DNA of 57,917 bases, from NCBI GenBank assembly GCA_964618895.1, contig CAZUDO010000113.1, forward strand, positions 1-57,917. Direction: 5' to 3'. Under the pieces are notes generated by a model. That model ran no database searches and was not told the DNA's origin. It saw nothing but the letters and a program-made list of their open reading frames with translations. The number at the start of each line of letters is the position of its first letter. The first letter of the stretch is position 1. The translations under genes were made by a program, and so were the position numbers. Below are positions 48,082 through 57,255 of the stretch, in pieces. The DNA is from CAZUDO01 sp964618895 (GTDB lineage: Bacteria; Desulfobacterota; Binatia; DP-6).

Positions 48082-50004
48082 TCACTGGACGTAGCCGAGC
48101 GCGCGCAGTTTCTCCTGGATGGCCGGATCCTGCGACTCCGCCGGGGGCGGGGGCGGCGCATCGGCGCGCCAGCGCGTGAGGAGGGCGGCGAGGTCCTGAC
48201 CCGCCGGCACGGTGGCGAGCTGGTCGGTGCGCTCCGCCGGGTCGTGCACGAGATCGTAGAGCGCACGGTGCTCGACGGCCGGTGCCCAGATGAGCTTGGT
48301 GGCCGGGGTGCGCACGCAGACGAGCTCGACGCCGGTGCCGTCGGGCAGCCGGCCCCGGTTGGTTTCCGAAAACGCCGGCCTGGCGGTGCGCTGTCCGAGC
48401 AGATTCTGCCCCGGCAGGCCGGTGGGGGGCGGCAGCCCGAGGACGGCGGCGACGGTCGGGAAGAGATCGATCCCCTGCGCCTGCTCCCGCACCCGTGCGC
48501 GCGGGATGCCCGGTCCGACGATGACCAGCGGGACGCGGATCAACTCGTCGAACAGGTGCATGCCGTGCTGCAGGCGGCCGTGCTCCTGAAACGCCTCGCC
48601 GTGATCGGCGGTCACGATGATGGTGGTGGTGTCGCGCACGCCGAGCTGTGCCAGGGCGTCGAGCAAATGGGCAAGCTCGTCGTCCCAGGCGCGGATCTCG
48701 GCGTCGTAGAGCTGCAGCAGGTACTGCACCTCGGGCGCCGGCAGGAGAAACCCGCCGGCGGAGAGGATCTGCCCGGCCCAGCGGCTGAGGCGGCCGTGGG
48801 CGATCTCCGGCCGGATGCCGGCGGGCGGCGGGGGCCGCAGCGCGGCGGGCGGGGTGTAGGGGTGGTGCGGCTCCATGTAGTGCAGGTAGGCGAGGAAGCG
48901 ATGGGCGCGGTTGTGCTGCAGCCAGCCGAGGAAGGTGTCGTTCACCTCGCGCGCCGGGGCCCAGTTCTTGCCCCCGTCGCGCACCTCGGAGCCGAACTCG
49001 ATCCAGGTCTCGAAGCCGCGCGCGTAATTGGTGCCGCGGGACACCAGCGGATTGGCCGACACGCCGATGGTCGTGATCCCGGCGGCGCTGGCCGCGTCGG
49101 GGAAGGTGGGCAGCGCATCGGGGAGCACGGTCGGATCGCTGTCCGGGTCGACGGTGTTGGCGGCGTCCGGGGGGCTGCCCATGACGCCGTGGCTGCGCGG
49201 GTAGAGGCCGGTCAAGAGCGAGGCCACTGACGGCGCCGTCCACGGCGCTTGCGCGATGGCGTCCGTGAACAGCAGTCCCTGGTCGGCGAGCCGATCGAGC
49301 GTGGGGCTCGGGCTCGGCTGAGCGCCGTAGCAGCCGAGCCGATCGGCGCGCAGGGTGTCGACCAGCAGGACGAGCACGTTGGGCGCGTCGGGACGCGCGG
49401 GCTGGCGGTCATGAAAGCGTTCGCGGAGCAGCCGCACGCGGCTCCACGCCGGCGTGCCGGCCACCCGCCCCGAGCCGTCGGCGGCCGTGGCCAGCTCCAG
49501 CTCGACATCGCGACCGGCCAGATGGGCGAGCGGGATGCGCGCGTCGCGCCACACGCGGTCGTGGCGGGTCGCGGCGGGATTGATGGTCTCGGCGAGCAGC
49601 GTCCGTCCCTCGACGGTGACCGTGAAGCGGACCCCGGCGGCGTCGTCGTCGCGCTTGCCGTCGCCGCGGACGCCCATGCCGACCGTGAGCACGGCGTCGG
49701 CCGGCACCCGGACCGGAAAGCGGACCGTCGTCCCCGGTGGGGTGACGATGGCGCGGCGCGCGGCCGCCTCGGCGCGTAGCTCCTCGCCGGGCTGGATCCA
49801 GGTGAGCGTCAGGGCAGGATCCGGTGCGCGGGCGCTCGCCGGGAAGGTGGCCGACAGGTCGGTGACCAGCTGGTCGGCGCGCAGCTGCGTCGGCAGCCGG
49901 AGGGCGTTCCAGCGGGCGATGTACTGGCTGCCGACGACCGTGGCCGACAGGGCGATGCCGATCGCGATGGCGAGCCGCGTCCGCGGCGCGCGCGGCGAAT
50001 TCAT
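48082..50004 (-). CDS. Alkaline-phosphatase-superfamily protein, paralogue of 46206-48053
   Basis: 640 residues. A signal anchor (RLAIAIGIALSATVVGSQYI) and N-terminal beta domain (ATFPASARAPDPALTLTWIQ and on) match the paralogue; the catalytic domain has NVLVLLVDTLRADRLGCYG, APWTAPSVASLLTG with a Thr nucleophile position, IIVTADHGEAFQEHGRLQHG and terminal LRALGYVQ. The start overlaps the upstream glycosyltransferase stop by four bases, so it is the last gene of the glycan operon, supporting a role in modifying the product of that locus. Confidence 0.88.
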   Translation of the reverse strand: MNSPRAPRTRLAIAIGIALSATVVGSQYIARWNALRLPTQLRADQLVTDLSATFPASARAPDPALTLTWIQPGEELRAEAAARRAIVTPPGTTVRFPVRVPADAVLTVGMGVRGDGKRDDDAAGVRFTVTVEGRTLLAETINPAATRHDRVWRDARIPLAHLAGRDVELELATAADGSGRVAGTPAWSRVRLLRERFHDRQPARPDAPNVLVLLVDTLRADRLGCYGAQPSPSPTLDRLADQGLLFTDAIAQAPWTAPSVASLLTGLYPRSHGVMGSPPDAANTVDPDSDPTVLPDALPTFPDAASAAGITTIGVSANPLVSRGTNYARGFETWIEFGSEVRDGGKNWAPAREVNDTFLGWLQHNRAHRFLAYLHYMEPHHPYTPPAALRPPPPAGIRPEIAHGRLSRWAGQILSAGGFLLPAPEVQYLLQLYDAEIRAWDDELAHLLDALAQLGVRDTTTIIVTADHGEAFQEHGRLQHGMHLFDELIRVPLVIVGPGIPRARVREQAQGIDLFPTVAAVLGLPPPTGLPGQNLLGQRTARPAFSETNRGRLPDGTGVELVCVRTPATKLIWAPAVEHRALYDLVHDPAERTDQLATVPAGQDLAALLTRWRADAPPPPPAESQDPAIQEKLRALGYVQ

Positions 50005-50885
50005 CCCGCCGCCCCGCCGTACCGCCGCACCCCCTCGCGCATGCCGCGCGTGTACCACACGGTGCGCGCCAGGGCATACGCGGGCAGGCGCACCAGCGCG
50101 CGCACCTCGTGGGCGCGGGCCAGGTCCGCCGCGAGCCGGACGAACGCGTGCGCGCGGCCGCGGACGATGCCGGCCACGTGGTCGTCGTCCCGCCACGGCA
50201 TGTCGATCCCACAGCGGCGGCGTGCGTACACGGTGGCGAGGCCGTTGATGTAGAAGCGGAAGCGCCACTCGCGGAAGGTCATCGGGTGGCTGTGGGTGAC
50301 CGCGGCGTTGGGCACGTAGGCGATGCGCGCCGGGGGGCGGATCGCGGCCGCCCACAGATGGTCCTCGGCGGCCGGGATGTCCTCGTCGAACGGCTGCGCC
50401 AGCACGGCGGTGCGCCGGAGCGCGCTGTTGGCGTTCGAGAACAGCACGCCGGGCGATGCCTGGGCGGGAAAGTTGCGTTGCATGGCGATCGCCTCGATCG
50501 GGTTGACGCCCGGCACCGGGACCTGGCGGCCGAAGGTCGCGACCACGTCGGCGGCATCGAACGGCGCCACCAGCGCCGCCAGCCAGCCCCGGGTGAGCGG
50601 GCGGCAGTGCGCCGACAGGAACAGCAGCAGCGCGCCGCGGGCGAGGTGCGCCCCCAGGTTGAGGGCATGGCCGAAGGTGAAGCGGTCCGCCGGCACGTGC
50701 TCGACCCGCACGGCGTAACGCGCCAGCAGCGCCAGCGTGCCATCGCGCGATCCGGAGTCGAGCGCCACCACCTCGAAGGCGGGTGCCCCCACCTGGCCGA
50801 ACACGGCGTCGAGCACGGGGCCCAGGTGGCGCGCTTCGTCCCGGCACCGGATGACGACCGAGACCGCGGGCGTGGCCGCGCTCAT
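50001..50885 (-). CDS. Family 2 glycosyltransferase
   Basis: 294 residues of the GT-A fold. SVVIRCRDEARHLGPVLDAV opens the nucleotide-binding domain, followed by VVALDSGSRDGTLALLARYA, FTFGHALNLGAHLARG and FLSAHCRPLTRGWLAALVAP. The metal-binding acidic motif is in the SAHCRPL region. It transfers a sugar from a nucleotide donor; the specificity is unknown, though the YARYAV...FTFGHALNLG pattern is that of rhamnosyltransferase-like enzymes. The operon neighbours overlap by four bases on both sides. Confidence 0.88.
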   Translation of the reverse strand: MSAATPAVSVVIRCRDEARHLGPVLDAVFGQVGAPAFEVVALDSGSRDGTLALLARYAVRVEHVPADRFTFGHALNLGAHLARGALLLFLSAHCRPLTRGWLAALVAPFDAADVVATFGRQVPVPGVNPIEAIAMQRNFPAQASPGVLFSNANSALRRTAVLAQPFDEDIPAAEDHLWAAAIRPPARIAYVPNAAVTHSHPMTFREWRFRFYINGLATVYARRRCGIDMPWRDDDHVAGIVRGRAHAFVRLAADLARAHEVRALVRLPAYALARTVWYTRGMREGVRRYGGAAG

Positions 50886-51709
50886 GACGACGCCTCGCCG
50901 CGCAGTCGCGCGCGCAGCCAGAGGAGTGCCCGCGCCGGCGCGCTGCCGTACACGCGCTCCAGCGCGCGGCCGAGCGCGCGCGACTGCTCGTAGAACCCGA
51001 CCAGCGCGTCGTCCAGGTGCGCGGCATAGAGCGCGCGGTGCTTGGCGACCAGGCGGCTCATTACGCGCGCGTCGGCGCCGGCGGCGCTCGCCAGGCGCTC
51101 GCGCCCGCCGGCCGCGCGGCGGTAGTACACCAGCACCTCGGGGACGACGGCTCCCTGCCAGCCACGGGTGGCGGCCCCGAGCCAGAAGTCCCAGTCCTCC
51201 GCGGTCTCGACGAAGGCCGGATCGTAGCCGCCCACATCGGCCCACAGCGCGCGCCGGTACAGGCTGCTGACGTGGATGGTGCAGCGCGACAGCAGGGCGC
51301 GCACCGTGAAGTCGCCCGTGCGCCACACGCCGTGGTGCCCGCCCCGGAGCCCGACCCAGGTGTGGACCACGCCAATCTCGGGGCGCGTATCGAGTACCGG
51401 TATCGTGCGAGCGAGAAACGCCGGGGCCAGGACATCGTCGGCGTCGAGCGGCAGGACGTAGGCACCGGCGGACCGTTCGATGGCGAGGTTGCGCGCGGCC
51501 GCCGGCCCGCGGTTGGGGGTGCGCAGCACGGTGACCCCGGGGTGCCGGCCGGCGTTCGCGAGCACGGCGAGCGTGTGCGGGTCGGTCGAGCCGTCGTCGA
51601 CCACCACCACCTCGAAGTCCCGCTCCGTCTGCGCGGCGACGCTGGCGAGCGCCTGCGGCAGCGTGCGGCCGGCGTTGAAGACCGGGATGACGATCGAGAC
51701 CCGCGGCAT
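50882..51709 (-). CDS. Family 2 glycosyltransferase
   Basis: 275 residues of a GT-A glycosyltransferase: RVSIVIPVFNAGRTLPQALA, FEVVVVDDGSTDPHTLAVLA, NRGPAAARNLAIERSAGAYV and LPLDADDVLAPAFL with the DxD-type metal site. It ends with a basic C-terminal helix. Donor and acceptor are unknown. Its ATG 51709 is five bases after the stop of the GT4 gene and its end overlaps the next GT2 by four bases. Confidence 0.9.
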   Translation of the reverse strand: MPRVSIVIPVFNAGRTLPQALASVAAQTERDFEVVVVDDGSTDPHTLAVLANAGRHPGVTVLRTPNRGPAAARNLAIERSAGAYVLPLDADDVLAPAFLARTIPVLDTRPEIGVVHTWVGLRGGHHGVWRTGDFTVRALLSRCTIHVSSLYRRALWADVGGYDPAFVETAEDWDFWLGAATRGWQGAVVPEVLVYYRRAAGGRERLASAAGADARVMSRLVAKHRALYAAHLDDALVGFYEQSRALGRALERVYGSAPARALLWLRARLRGEASS

Positions 51710-51714
51710 GGAGG

Positions 51715-53511
51715 CTAGGGGCGGACCAGCCAGTGGCGGAGCGTGTCCTTGACGGTGGCCGGCCAGCTGCCGGCGTGGGCGTGTGCACGCTCGTACCACG
51801 GCAGGAGCGCGCGGCGGAGCGCGAAGTAGGCGAGGGTGCGCCAGTCGGTGCGGTACGGATCCACGCTGTGTGCATGGGCCGCCGTCCACATCGCGGCAAC
51901 CGCCTGTTCGGCCAGGGCGGGGGCCAGGGCGCGGCCGTTCGCTGCCGGCCGCTCGCGCGCCCGGCGGATGGCCTGCCGGATGAGTTCCTCCATGCGCGTG
52001 CCCATGTGCTCCAGCCGAAAGGCGCCGACCACGCGGGCGCGGGCCGCGGCACCCAGACGCGTCCGGCGCGCCGGATCGCCCAGCAGGCCGGCCAGGGCGG
52101 CGGTGTAGCGCTCAGTGTCCGTCGCCGGCGTCGCGGGTGGCATCAGGACCCCGCAGTCGGGGGTGACCAGCTCGCTCTGGCCGCCCACGTCGGCGGTGAC
52201 GACACACACGCCGCACGCCATGGCCTCGAACAGGGCGAGCGAGATGCCCTCGAAGCTCGACGGCAGGAAGAAGATGTCCGCGGCCGCGAGGAGGTCGCGC
52301 ATGCGTTCGTTCGGTACTGCGCCGAGGAGGTGCACGCGGGCCGCGAGCCCGTCGCGGCGGATGTCGCGCTCGACGGCGGCACGGTCCGGGCCGTCGCCGG
52401 CGATCACGGCGGTGAACGGAAGCCCCTGCGCCGCGAGTCGGGCGAGCGTCGCCGTGACCACGCCCGGCTGCTTTTGCGCGCACAGGCGTGCGGCGTGCAG
52501 GATCACGGGCACGTCGGGATCCAGGCCGAGGTCGCGCCGGGTGGCCTGCCGTCGCGCCGGGTCGGGGTGCCAGCACTCGGTGTCGATGTTGGTATGACAG
52601 ACGGCGAGGCGACTCGGGTCGGCGTCGCGGGCGAGCATCCAGTCGCGCAGATGGGCGGACGCGACCACGGTCGTGTCCAGGAGTGGCCCGTAGGCGAGGG
52701 CGAGACGGGGATAGCCGCCGCCCTTCCACGCCGCGTCGACGACGTGACAGAAGTCGAGGACCGCTAGGTGTGGATGGTGGGCGCGCAGATAGGGCAACAG
52801 GAGGTAGCCCACCTCGCTGTGCGCGATCAGCACGGCGTCGACGGCGCGCGACTCGACCAGGTAGCGAACGAAGCGCGGGTAGTCGTTCAGGCGGAGGAAG
52901 CGGGGCAGCAGGAAGACATCCGGCGTCTCGTCCGTGAACCGGGACGCCCAGTGGTGCTCGGCGTCCAGGGTGACGGCGACGGTCACCTCCCACCCGCGGC
53001 GGCGGAGCTCGCGCAGCAGGTCGAGGGTGAACTTCTCGGCACCGCCGAAGCTGAGCCACGGCACCAGCATGAGGAGGCGTGGCCGCGTCTTGGTGAGCGG
53101 ATTCGTGAACGGCAGCTCGTCCGACACCTGCACGCGGCCGGCCTTGTCCGGGCCGTCGTCCGCCGGGACGCCGTTCGGCCGTGCCGGCGGCCCGACCAGC
53201 GCGCGTGGGCCGCGATCGGTCGGCAGCGGCGGCGCCGCGCCGTGCGATGCGAGGGCCCACAGCCAGGTTTCGAGCGCGGTCGGCGCGAGACGATCGCCGG
53301 CCTCGAGTGCGACGACGTGGGGGGCGCGGGCGGCGGTGGGGGGCGCCCCGGGCAGCCATTCCCAGCGCTGCAGCGACTGCAAGCCAAGGCTCTCCGCCGT
53401 CGTCGCGAGCGCTGCCGGATCGCCGCCCGGGCAGACGAGCGTGACGCACGGCGCCGCCGCCGGGTCGACGGCGACGTACCGGAAGTCGGGGGCTGCGCCG
53501 TCTCCGGTCAT
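51715..53511 (-). CDS. Family 4 glycosyltransferase with extended N terminus
   Basis: 598 residues. About 140 N-terminal residues (opening TGDGAAPDFRYVAVDPAAAP) resemble a degenerate GT2-like segment, then a GT-B domain: LLMLVPWLSFGGAEKFTLDL, VILHAARLCAQKQPGVVTAT, AVIAGDGPDRAAVERDI and the E-x7-E donor site in FFLPSSFEGISLALFEAMAC. It adds a sugar in polysaccharide synthesis. The C-terminal extension (RTDWRTLAYFALRRALLPWY) is unusual. The start overlaps the next upstream gene by four bases. Confidence 0.88.
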   Translation of the reverse strand: MTGDGAAPDFRYVAVDPAAAPCVTLVCPGGDPAALATTAESLGLQSLQRWEWLPGAPPTAARAPHVVALEAGDRLAPTALETWLWALASHGAAPPLPTDRGPRALVGPPARPNGVPADDGPDKAGRVQVSDELPFTNPLTKTRPRLLMLVPWLSFGGAEKFTLDLLRELRRRGWEVTVAVTLDAEHHWASRFTDETPDVFLLPRFLRLNDYPRFVRYLVESRAVDAVLIAHSEVGYLLLPYLRAHHPHLAVLDFCHVVDAAWKGGGYPRLALAYGPLLDTTVVASAHLRDWMLARDADPSRLAVCHTNIDTECWHPDPARRQATRRDLGLDPDVPVILHAARLCAQKQPGVVTATLARLAAQGLPFTAVIAGDGPDRAAVERDIRRDGLAARVHLLGAVPNERMRDLLAAADIFFLPSSFEGISLALFEAMACGVCVVTADVGGQSELVTPDCGVLMPPATPATDTERYTAALAGLLGDPARRTRLGAAARARVVGAFRLEHMGTRMEELIRQAIRRARERPAANGRALAPALAEQAVAAMWTAAHAHSVDPYRTDWRTLAYFALRRALLPWYERAHAHAGSWPATVKDTLRHWLVRP

Positions 53512-54887
53512 GACGCCGGGGAGCGCCGCGCCAGCGGCAGCGCGGGTGCGGGAGCGAGTCGTGCGCGCGGGCGTCCGAGCGTCCGGGCATGCCAGCGAAG
53601 CGCCCTGGACGCGAGCAGCGCAAACCCCAGACCGGCGCCCGCGGTGCGGCCGGTGCGCCGCGCGAGCGCCGCCAGCGGCGCGGCGCGATCGACGGGCACG
53701 CGCACAGGCCGACCGGGATCGCGCAGCACGCTGTCGTACAGCTGCTCGTGCGCGGCGGCGATGGCGGCCCAGTCGAACTGCGCCTCGACCAGTCGTCGCC
53801 CGTCGTCGGCGAGCCGCTGGGCGAGTGCGGCGTCGTCACAGATGTGCCGGAGCGCCGCGGCGAACGCGGGCGCGTCGTCCGCGACCAGGAGGTGCCGGCC
53901 CGAGGTGGCGCCCAGGCCCTCCGCGCCGAGGGTGGTGGTCACCACCGGGCGAGCGGCGGCCAGCGCCTCGAGAACCTTGCCGCGCATGCCAGTGCCGAAG
54001 CGCACCGGCGCGACGACGATGCGCGCCGCGGCGAGTTCCGGACGCACGTCGGCGACCGGGCCCACGACCTCGACCCCGGGCCCGGCCAGGGCGGTGACGG
54101 CGGGGGTGGGGGCGTGCCCGACGATGCGCACGCGCAGCGGGCGGCCGACCCGCGGCAGCACCTCGCGCACCAGAAACGTCGCCGCGTCGACGTTGGGGGG
54201 ATGGCCGAAGTGGCCGACGAAGAGCACGTCGGCGCGCGCCGGCCCCGGCGCGCCGGACGGGGCGAAGGCCGCGCAGTCGACGCCGCACGGACTCACCGAC
54301 ACGGCGAGCGACGGCAGGAAGCGCCGCAGGCGTGCCGCGTCCTCGGGCGACATGGTGACCACGTGGTGGGCGCGTGCGAGCGCGCGCAGCTCGAAGTCGA
54401 GTTCGCGGACATACTGATGAAGGGCGCGTACGGCCGGCCCGATCCCCCCGCCGGCTGCCCGCCAGGCGGGGCGCACGCTGGCGAACAGCAGCTGGTGCAC
54501 GGTGAGGATGGTGGGGATGCGCGGCACGGGCATCAGGTGCGCCATCTCCGTGTACTCGAACTGGGCGAGATCGTAGCGCCCGGAGTCGAGGTGCGTGCGC
54601 ACCGCGGCGGCGAAGCGCGGATGCGCGAAGCCCCAACGCACCGGGCGGGGCAGGCGGGAGAGCGGATCGTCCGGGGCCCAGGGCGCCCGCTCGACGATCT
54701 CGAGGGCCTCGAGGCCGGGCGGGACGGCGTCGCGCTGCCCCGCCTCGTCGGGATCGGCGAATGCGAGCAGGGTCACGCGGTGGCGGCGTGCGAGCTGATC
54801 GAGGAGCGCCCACCACCGTTCCCGGGCCGCGTTGACGCCGCGGCGCGGAAGGTGCGGTGTCACCCACAGCAGGCGCAGCCGGCGCAT
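53508..54887 (-). CDS. Family 4 glycosyltransferase
   Basis: 459 residues of a GT-B enzyme. RLRLLWVTPHLPRRGVNAAR is the N-terminal acceptor-side motif; ADVLFVGHFGHPPNVDAATF and ARIVVAPVRFGTGMRGKVLE carry the donor-binding region, followed by AARPVVTTTLGAEGL. The sequence style is that of sugar-phosphate and mannosyl/glucosyl GT4 proteins seen in O-antigen loci. ATG 54887 was chosen; upstream frame is Pro-rich shadow. It is 57 bases after the GT2 stop, the widest gap in the operon. Confidence 0.88.
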   Translation of the reverse strand: MRRLRLLWVTPHLPRRGVNAARERWWALLDQLARRHRVTLLAFADPDEAGQRDAVPPGLEALEIVERAPWAPDDPLSRLPRPVRWGFAHPRFAAAVRTHLDSGRYDLAQFEYTEMAHLMPVPRIPTILTVHQLLFASVRPAWRAAGGGIGPAVRALHQYVRELDFELRALARAHHVVTMSPEDAARLRRFLPSLAVSVSPCGVDCAAFAPSGAPGPARADVLFVGHFGHPPNVDAATFLVREVLPRVGRPLRVRIVGHAPTPAVTALAGPGVEVVGPVADVRPELAAARIVVAPVRFGTGMRGKVLEALAAARPVVTTTLGAEGLGATSGRHLLVADDAPAFAAALRHICDDAALAQRLADDGRRLVEAQFDWAAIAAAHEQLYDSVLRDPGRPVRVPVDRAAPLAALARRTGRTAGAGLGFALLASRALRWHARTLGRPRARLAPAPALPLARRSPAS

Positions 54888-54944
54888 GAGCAGCAGCGGG
54901 ACGATAGCGGAGGGTGCCCGGGACGGCAAACGTGGCGCAGGAAC

Positions 54945-55856
54945 TCAGGGGTGGACGGGGGACTGCGGCGGGCCGAGCCGTGTGGCCCCGAGGCCGGCGA
55001 TCTCGCCGGCGAACACGGCCGCGACGCGAGCCACCCCGTGCAGCCAGCCGGCGCGCGCCCGCACGACCATGCCGAGCAGCGGGCGCAGCTCGGCACGCGC
55101 GAAATGCAGCGCCTCGCGCGCCACCTGCCGGTGCACGGGATGCGGCGCGCCGGTGCGCGCCAGGAACACGATGCGGTTGCGCGTGAGCCAGAAGTGCGCC
55201 CGACGTCCCATGGTCGCGCTGCCCAAGTGCACGATGCGGGGGGAGGGACGATACAGTACGCCGAGGCCGCGCCGCCGCGCCCGCACGCACAGCTCGGTGT
55301 CCTCGTAGAAGCCGGGGAAGTAGCCCTCGTAGAAGCTGCCCAGGGCGTGGAACAGCTCCCGGCGGATGGCGAGTGCGGCGCCGGGCACGTAGTCGACCTC
55401 GGTCTCGCGGTCGTACTGCCCGCGATCGGGCTCGCCCCAGCCGCGCTGGTGCGCGACGCCGTTCGGGCCGAGGAGGCCGCCGGCGCCCTGGATGCGGCCG
55501 TCGGGAAAGACGAGCTTGCCGCCGACGACCCCCACGTCGGGCCGGTCCCGGACCGGCGCGGCGAGGGCGGCCACGGCGTCGGGTGGAAAGCGGGTGTCGG
55601 GATTCAGGAACACCAGCACCTCGCCCGTTGCCCGCGCCGCGCCCAGGTTCGAGCCGGCGGCAAAGCCGAGGTTCCGCGGCGCACGCACCAGCGTCGCGTG
55701 CGGCAGGTCGCGCGCGACCAGGGCGGCGCTGCCGTCGGTGCTGGCATTGTCGACCACGATCACCTCGGGCGCCGGCGCCTGCGCCGCCAGGTCGGCGAGG
55801 AAGGGCGGCAGGAAGCCGGCGGCCTGGTAGGTGACGGTGACGACCGAGACCCGCAC
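54945..55856 (-). CDS. Family 2 glycosyltransferase (rhamnosyltransferase-like)
   Basis: 303 residues. RVSVVTVTYQAAGFLPPFLA, VIVVDNASTDGSAALVARDL, RNLGFAAGSNLGAARATGEV and LVFLNPDTRFPPDAVAALAA are the WcaE/RfbN-like GT2 pattern. The conserved YFPGFYEDTELCVRARRRGL follows. GTG 55856 overlaps the methyltransferase stop by one base (TAGTG). It probably adds a deoxyhexose such as rhamnose; that is inference. Confidence 0.9.
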   Translation of the reverse strand: MRVSVVTVTYQAAGFLPPFLADLAAQAPAPEVIVVDNASTDGSAALVARDLPHATLVRAPRNLGFAAGSNLGAARATGEVLVFLNPDTRFPPDAVAALAAPVRDRPDVGVVGGKLVFPDGRIQGAGGLLGPNGVAHQRGWGEPDRGQYDRETEVDYVPGAALAIRRELFHALGSFYEGYFPGFYEDTELCVRARRRGLGVLYRPSPRIVHLGSATMGRRAHFWLTRNRIVFLARTGAPHPVHRQVAREALHFARAELRPLLGMVVRARAGWLHGVARVAAVFAGEIAGLGATRLGPPQSPVHP

Positions 55857-56515
55857 TAGCCCGGCTTCTTGGCCACCACCCACGCCTGGCGGCCGAAGAG
55901 CCGCTGCGCCAGCGGCAGGCGGAGATAGAGCCGGATGAGCCAGGGCCACTGCGGCAGGCGGCTCTTGGTGGTGTAGGGCAGGAAGCGCGGCCGCACCTCG
56001 ACCGGCACCAGGTCGAGCAGCTCGAGTGCCTCCACCAGCGAGCGGTCGGAGAGCGGCAGCTGATGGTCGACGAAGTCCCAATACTGGTCGGCCAGGAAGC
56101 GGATGTTCGGCTGCAGGATGAGGAGGGTGCCGCCCGGCACGAGCACGCGCCGGAGCTCGCCCATCGTAGTGAAGAACTCGTCCTTGCTGTGCAGGTGCTC
56201 GAAGAAGTTGCTGACGAAGACCACGTCGACGGACGCGTCGGCGATGTCGTGCAGGTCGGTGCTGGGCGTGCGCACCAGGCGCACGTCCGGCGCGGCGTGC
56301 GTGGCCGCGTCCTCGTTCAGGTCGACGGCGATCTTCTGCCCGCAGCGGATGTGGTTGATGAACTCGCAGTAGCCGGCGCCCAGGTCGAGGACGCGGTCGG
56401 TCGGGCGCACGTAGCGCTGGAAAAAGGCCTCGCAAAGAAGCGCCCACAGCGCGGCCTTGTGGGCCTGCTCGTCCGGCGTGAAGCGCCGGTGGTAGAGACG
56501 CGCGAGCTCGCTCAT
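55856..56515 (-). CDS. SAM-dependent methyltransferase
   Basis: 219 residues with a class I SAM fold: RVLDLGAGYCEFINHIRCGQ is motif I, DVVFVSNFFEHLHSKDEFFT motif II, and GELRRVLVPGGTLLILQPNI motif III, ending in RQAWVVAKKP. It resembles methyltransferases of lipid or sugar modification loci. Its position between glycosyltransferases suggests it methylates a sugar or lipid carrier intermediate. ATG 56515 overlaps the stop of the upstream gene by four bases. Confidence 0.88.
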   Translation of the reverse strand: MSELARLYHRRFTPDEQAHKAALWALLCEAFFQRYVRPTDRVLDLGAGYCEFINHIRCGQKIAVDLNEDAATHAAPDVRLVRTPSTDLHDIADASVDVVFVSNFFEHLHSKDEFFTTMGELRRVLVPGGTLLILQPNIRFLADQYWDFVDHQLPLSDRSLVEALELLDLVPVEVRPRFLPYTTKSRLPQWPWLIRLYLRLPLAQRLFGRQAWVVAKKPG

Positions 56516-57255
56516 GGGCGTGTTATGCGTCGGCCGAAGGCGTAGACATACCAGCGCAGGTACTTGGGAAGCCACTTGAGCATCTGGAAGCGCGACGTTC
56601 CCGCGGTGCGGTCGCGCCAGGTGGCCGGCACCTCGGTGATGCGGGCGCCGAGCCGGTACGCCTTGGCCGTCAGCTCGAGGGCCAGCTCGAAGCCGCCCGT
56701 GCTCTCGATGGTGAGCGTGTTCACCAGCGCGGCGTCGTAGAGGCGGAAGTTGTTGGTGGCGTCGTGGGTGGGCAGACCGGCCAGCCAGTGGAGCGAGACG
56801 CCGGCCAGGCGGCTGAGCGTGCGCTTCACCAGCGGGCCGCCGAGCTGCTTCCCGCCGCGCATGTAACGGCTCGGGCACACGATCTGGAAGCCGGCGCGGT
56901 ACAGGCGCAGGCACTCGGGGACGACCCGCAGGTCGTCCGACAGGTCGGCCATGACCACCAGCGCCGGGCCCGCCGGCACGGCGCGGAAGCCGGCGCGGAT
57001 GGCGTACACCACCCCGCGCCCGAGGTCGTTCTTGAGCAGCCGGAGCCACGGGCGCGTGGCCGCCAGCGCCCGCGCCACCGGCACGGTGGTGTCGGCGTCG
57101 AAGTCGTACACCACGTACAGCGTGAACGGCGCCGGCACGAAGCGCTCGACCTCGTCCACCAACGCGGGCAGGTTCTCCGCTTCGTTGTAGACGGGAACGA
57201 TCAGCGTGAGCGGCGGGCTCAGATCAGCCCGGCCGCCACCTGCGTGCGGATCCAC
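56512..57255 (-). CDS. Family 2 glycosyltransferase, polyprenol-phosphate type
   Basis: About 247 residues from GTG 57255, which overlaps the epimerase end. LTLIVPVYNEAENLPALVDE, then LYVVYDFDADTTVPVARALA (the VYDFD form of the donor site rather than VDDGS), RGVVYAIRAGFRAVPAGP and VVMADLSDDLRVVPECLRL identify a dolichol/polyprenol-phosphate-sugar synthase relative. It lacks the C-terminal membrane domain. The start is uncertain; an initiator near 57219 would also leave the domain intact. Confidence 0.85.
   Translation of the reverse strand: MDPHAGGGRADLSPPLTLIVPVYNEAENLPALVDEVERFVPAPFTLYVVYDFDADTTVPVARALAATRPWLRLLKNDLGRGVVYAIRAGFRAVPAGPALVVMADLSDDLRVVPECLRLYRAGFQIVCPSRYMRGGKQLGGPLVKRTLSRLAGVSLHWLAGLPTHDATNNFRLYDAALVNTLTIESTGGFELALELTAKAYRLGARITEVPATWRDRTAGTSRFQMLKWLPKYLRWYVYAFGRRITRP

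Noticed and set aside
42561..50004. Annotating the exported phosphatase-fold proteins as sulfatases
   Set aside because: The C/S-x-P-x-R nucleophile motif is absent; Thr occupies that position, so only superfamily membership is claimed.
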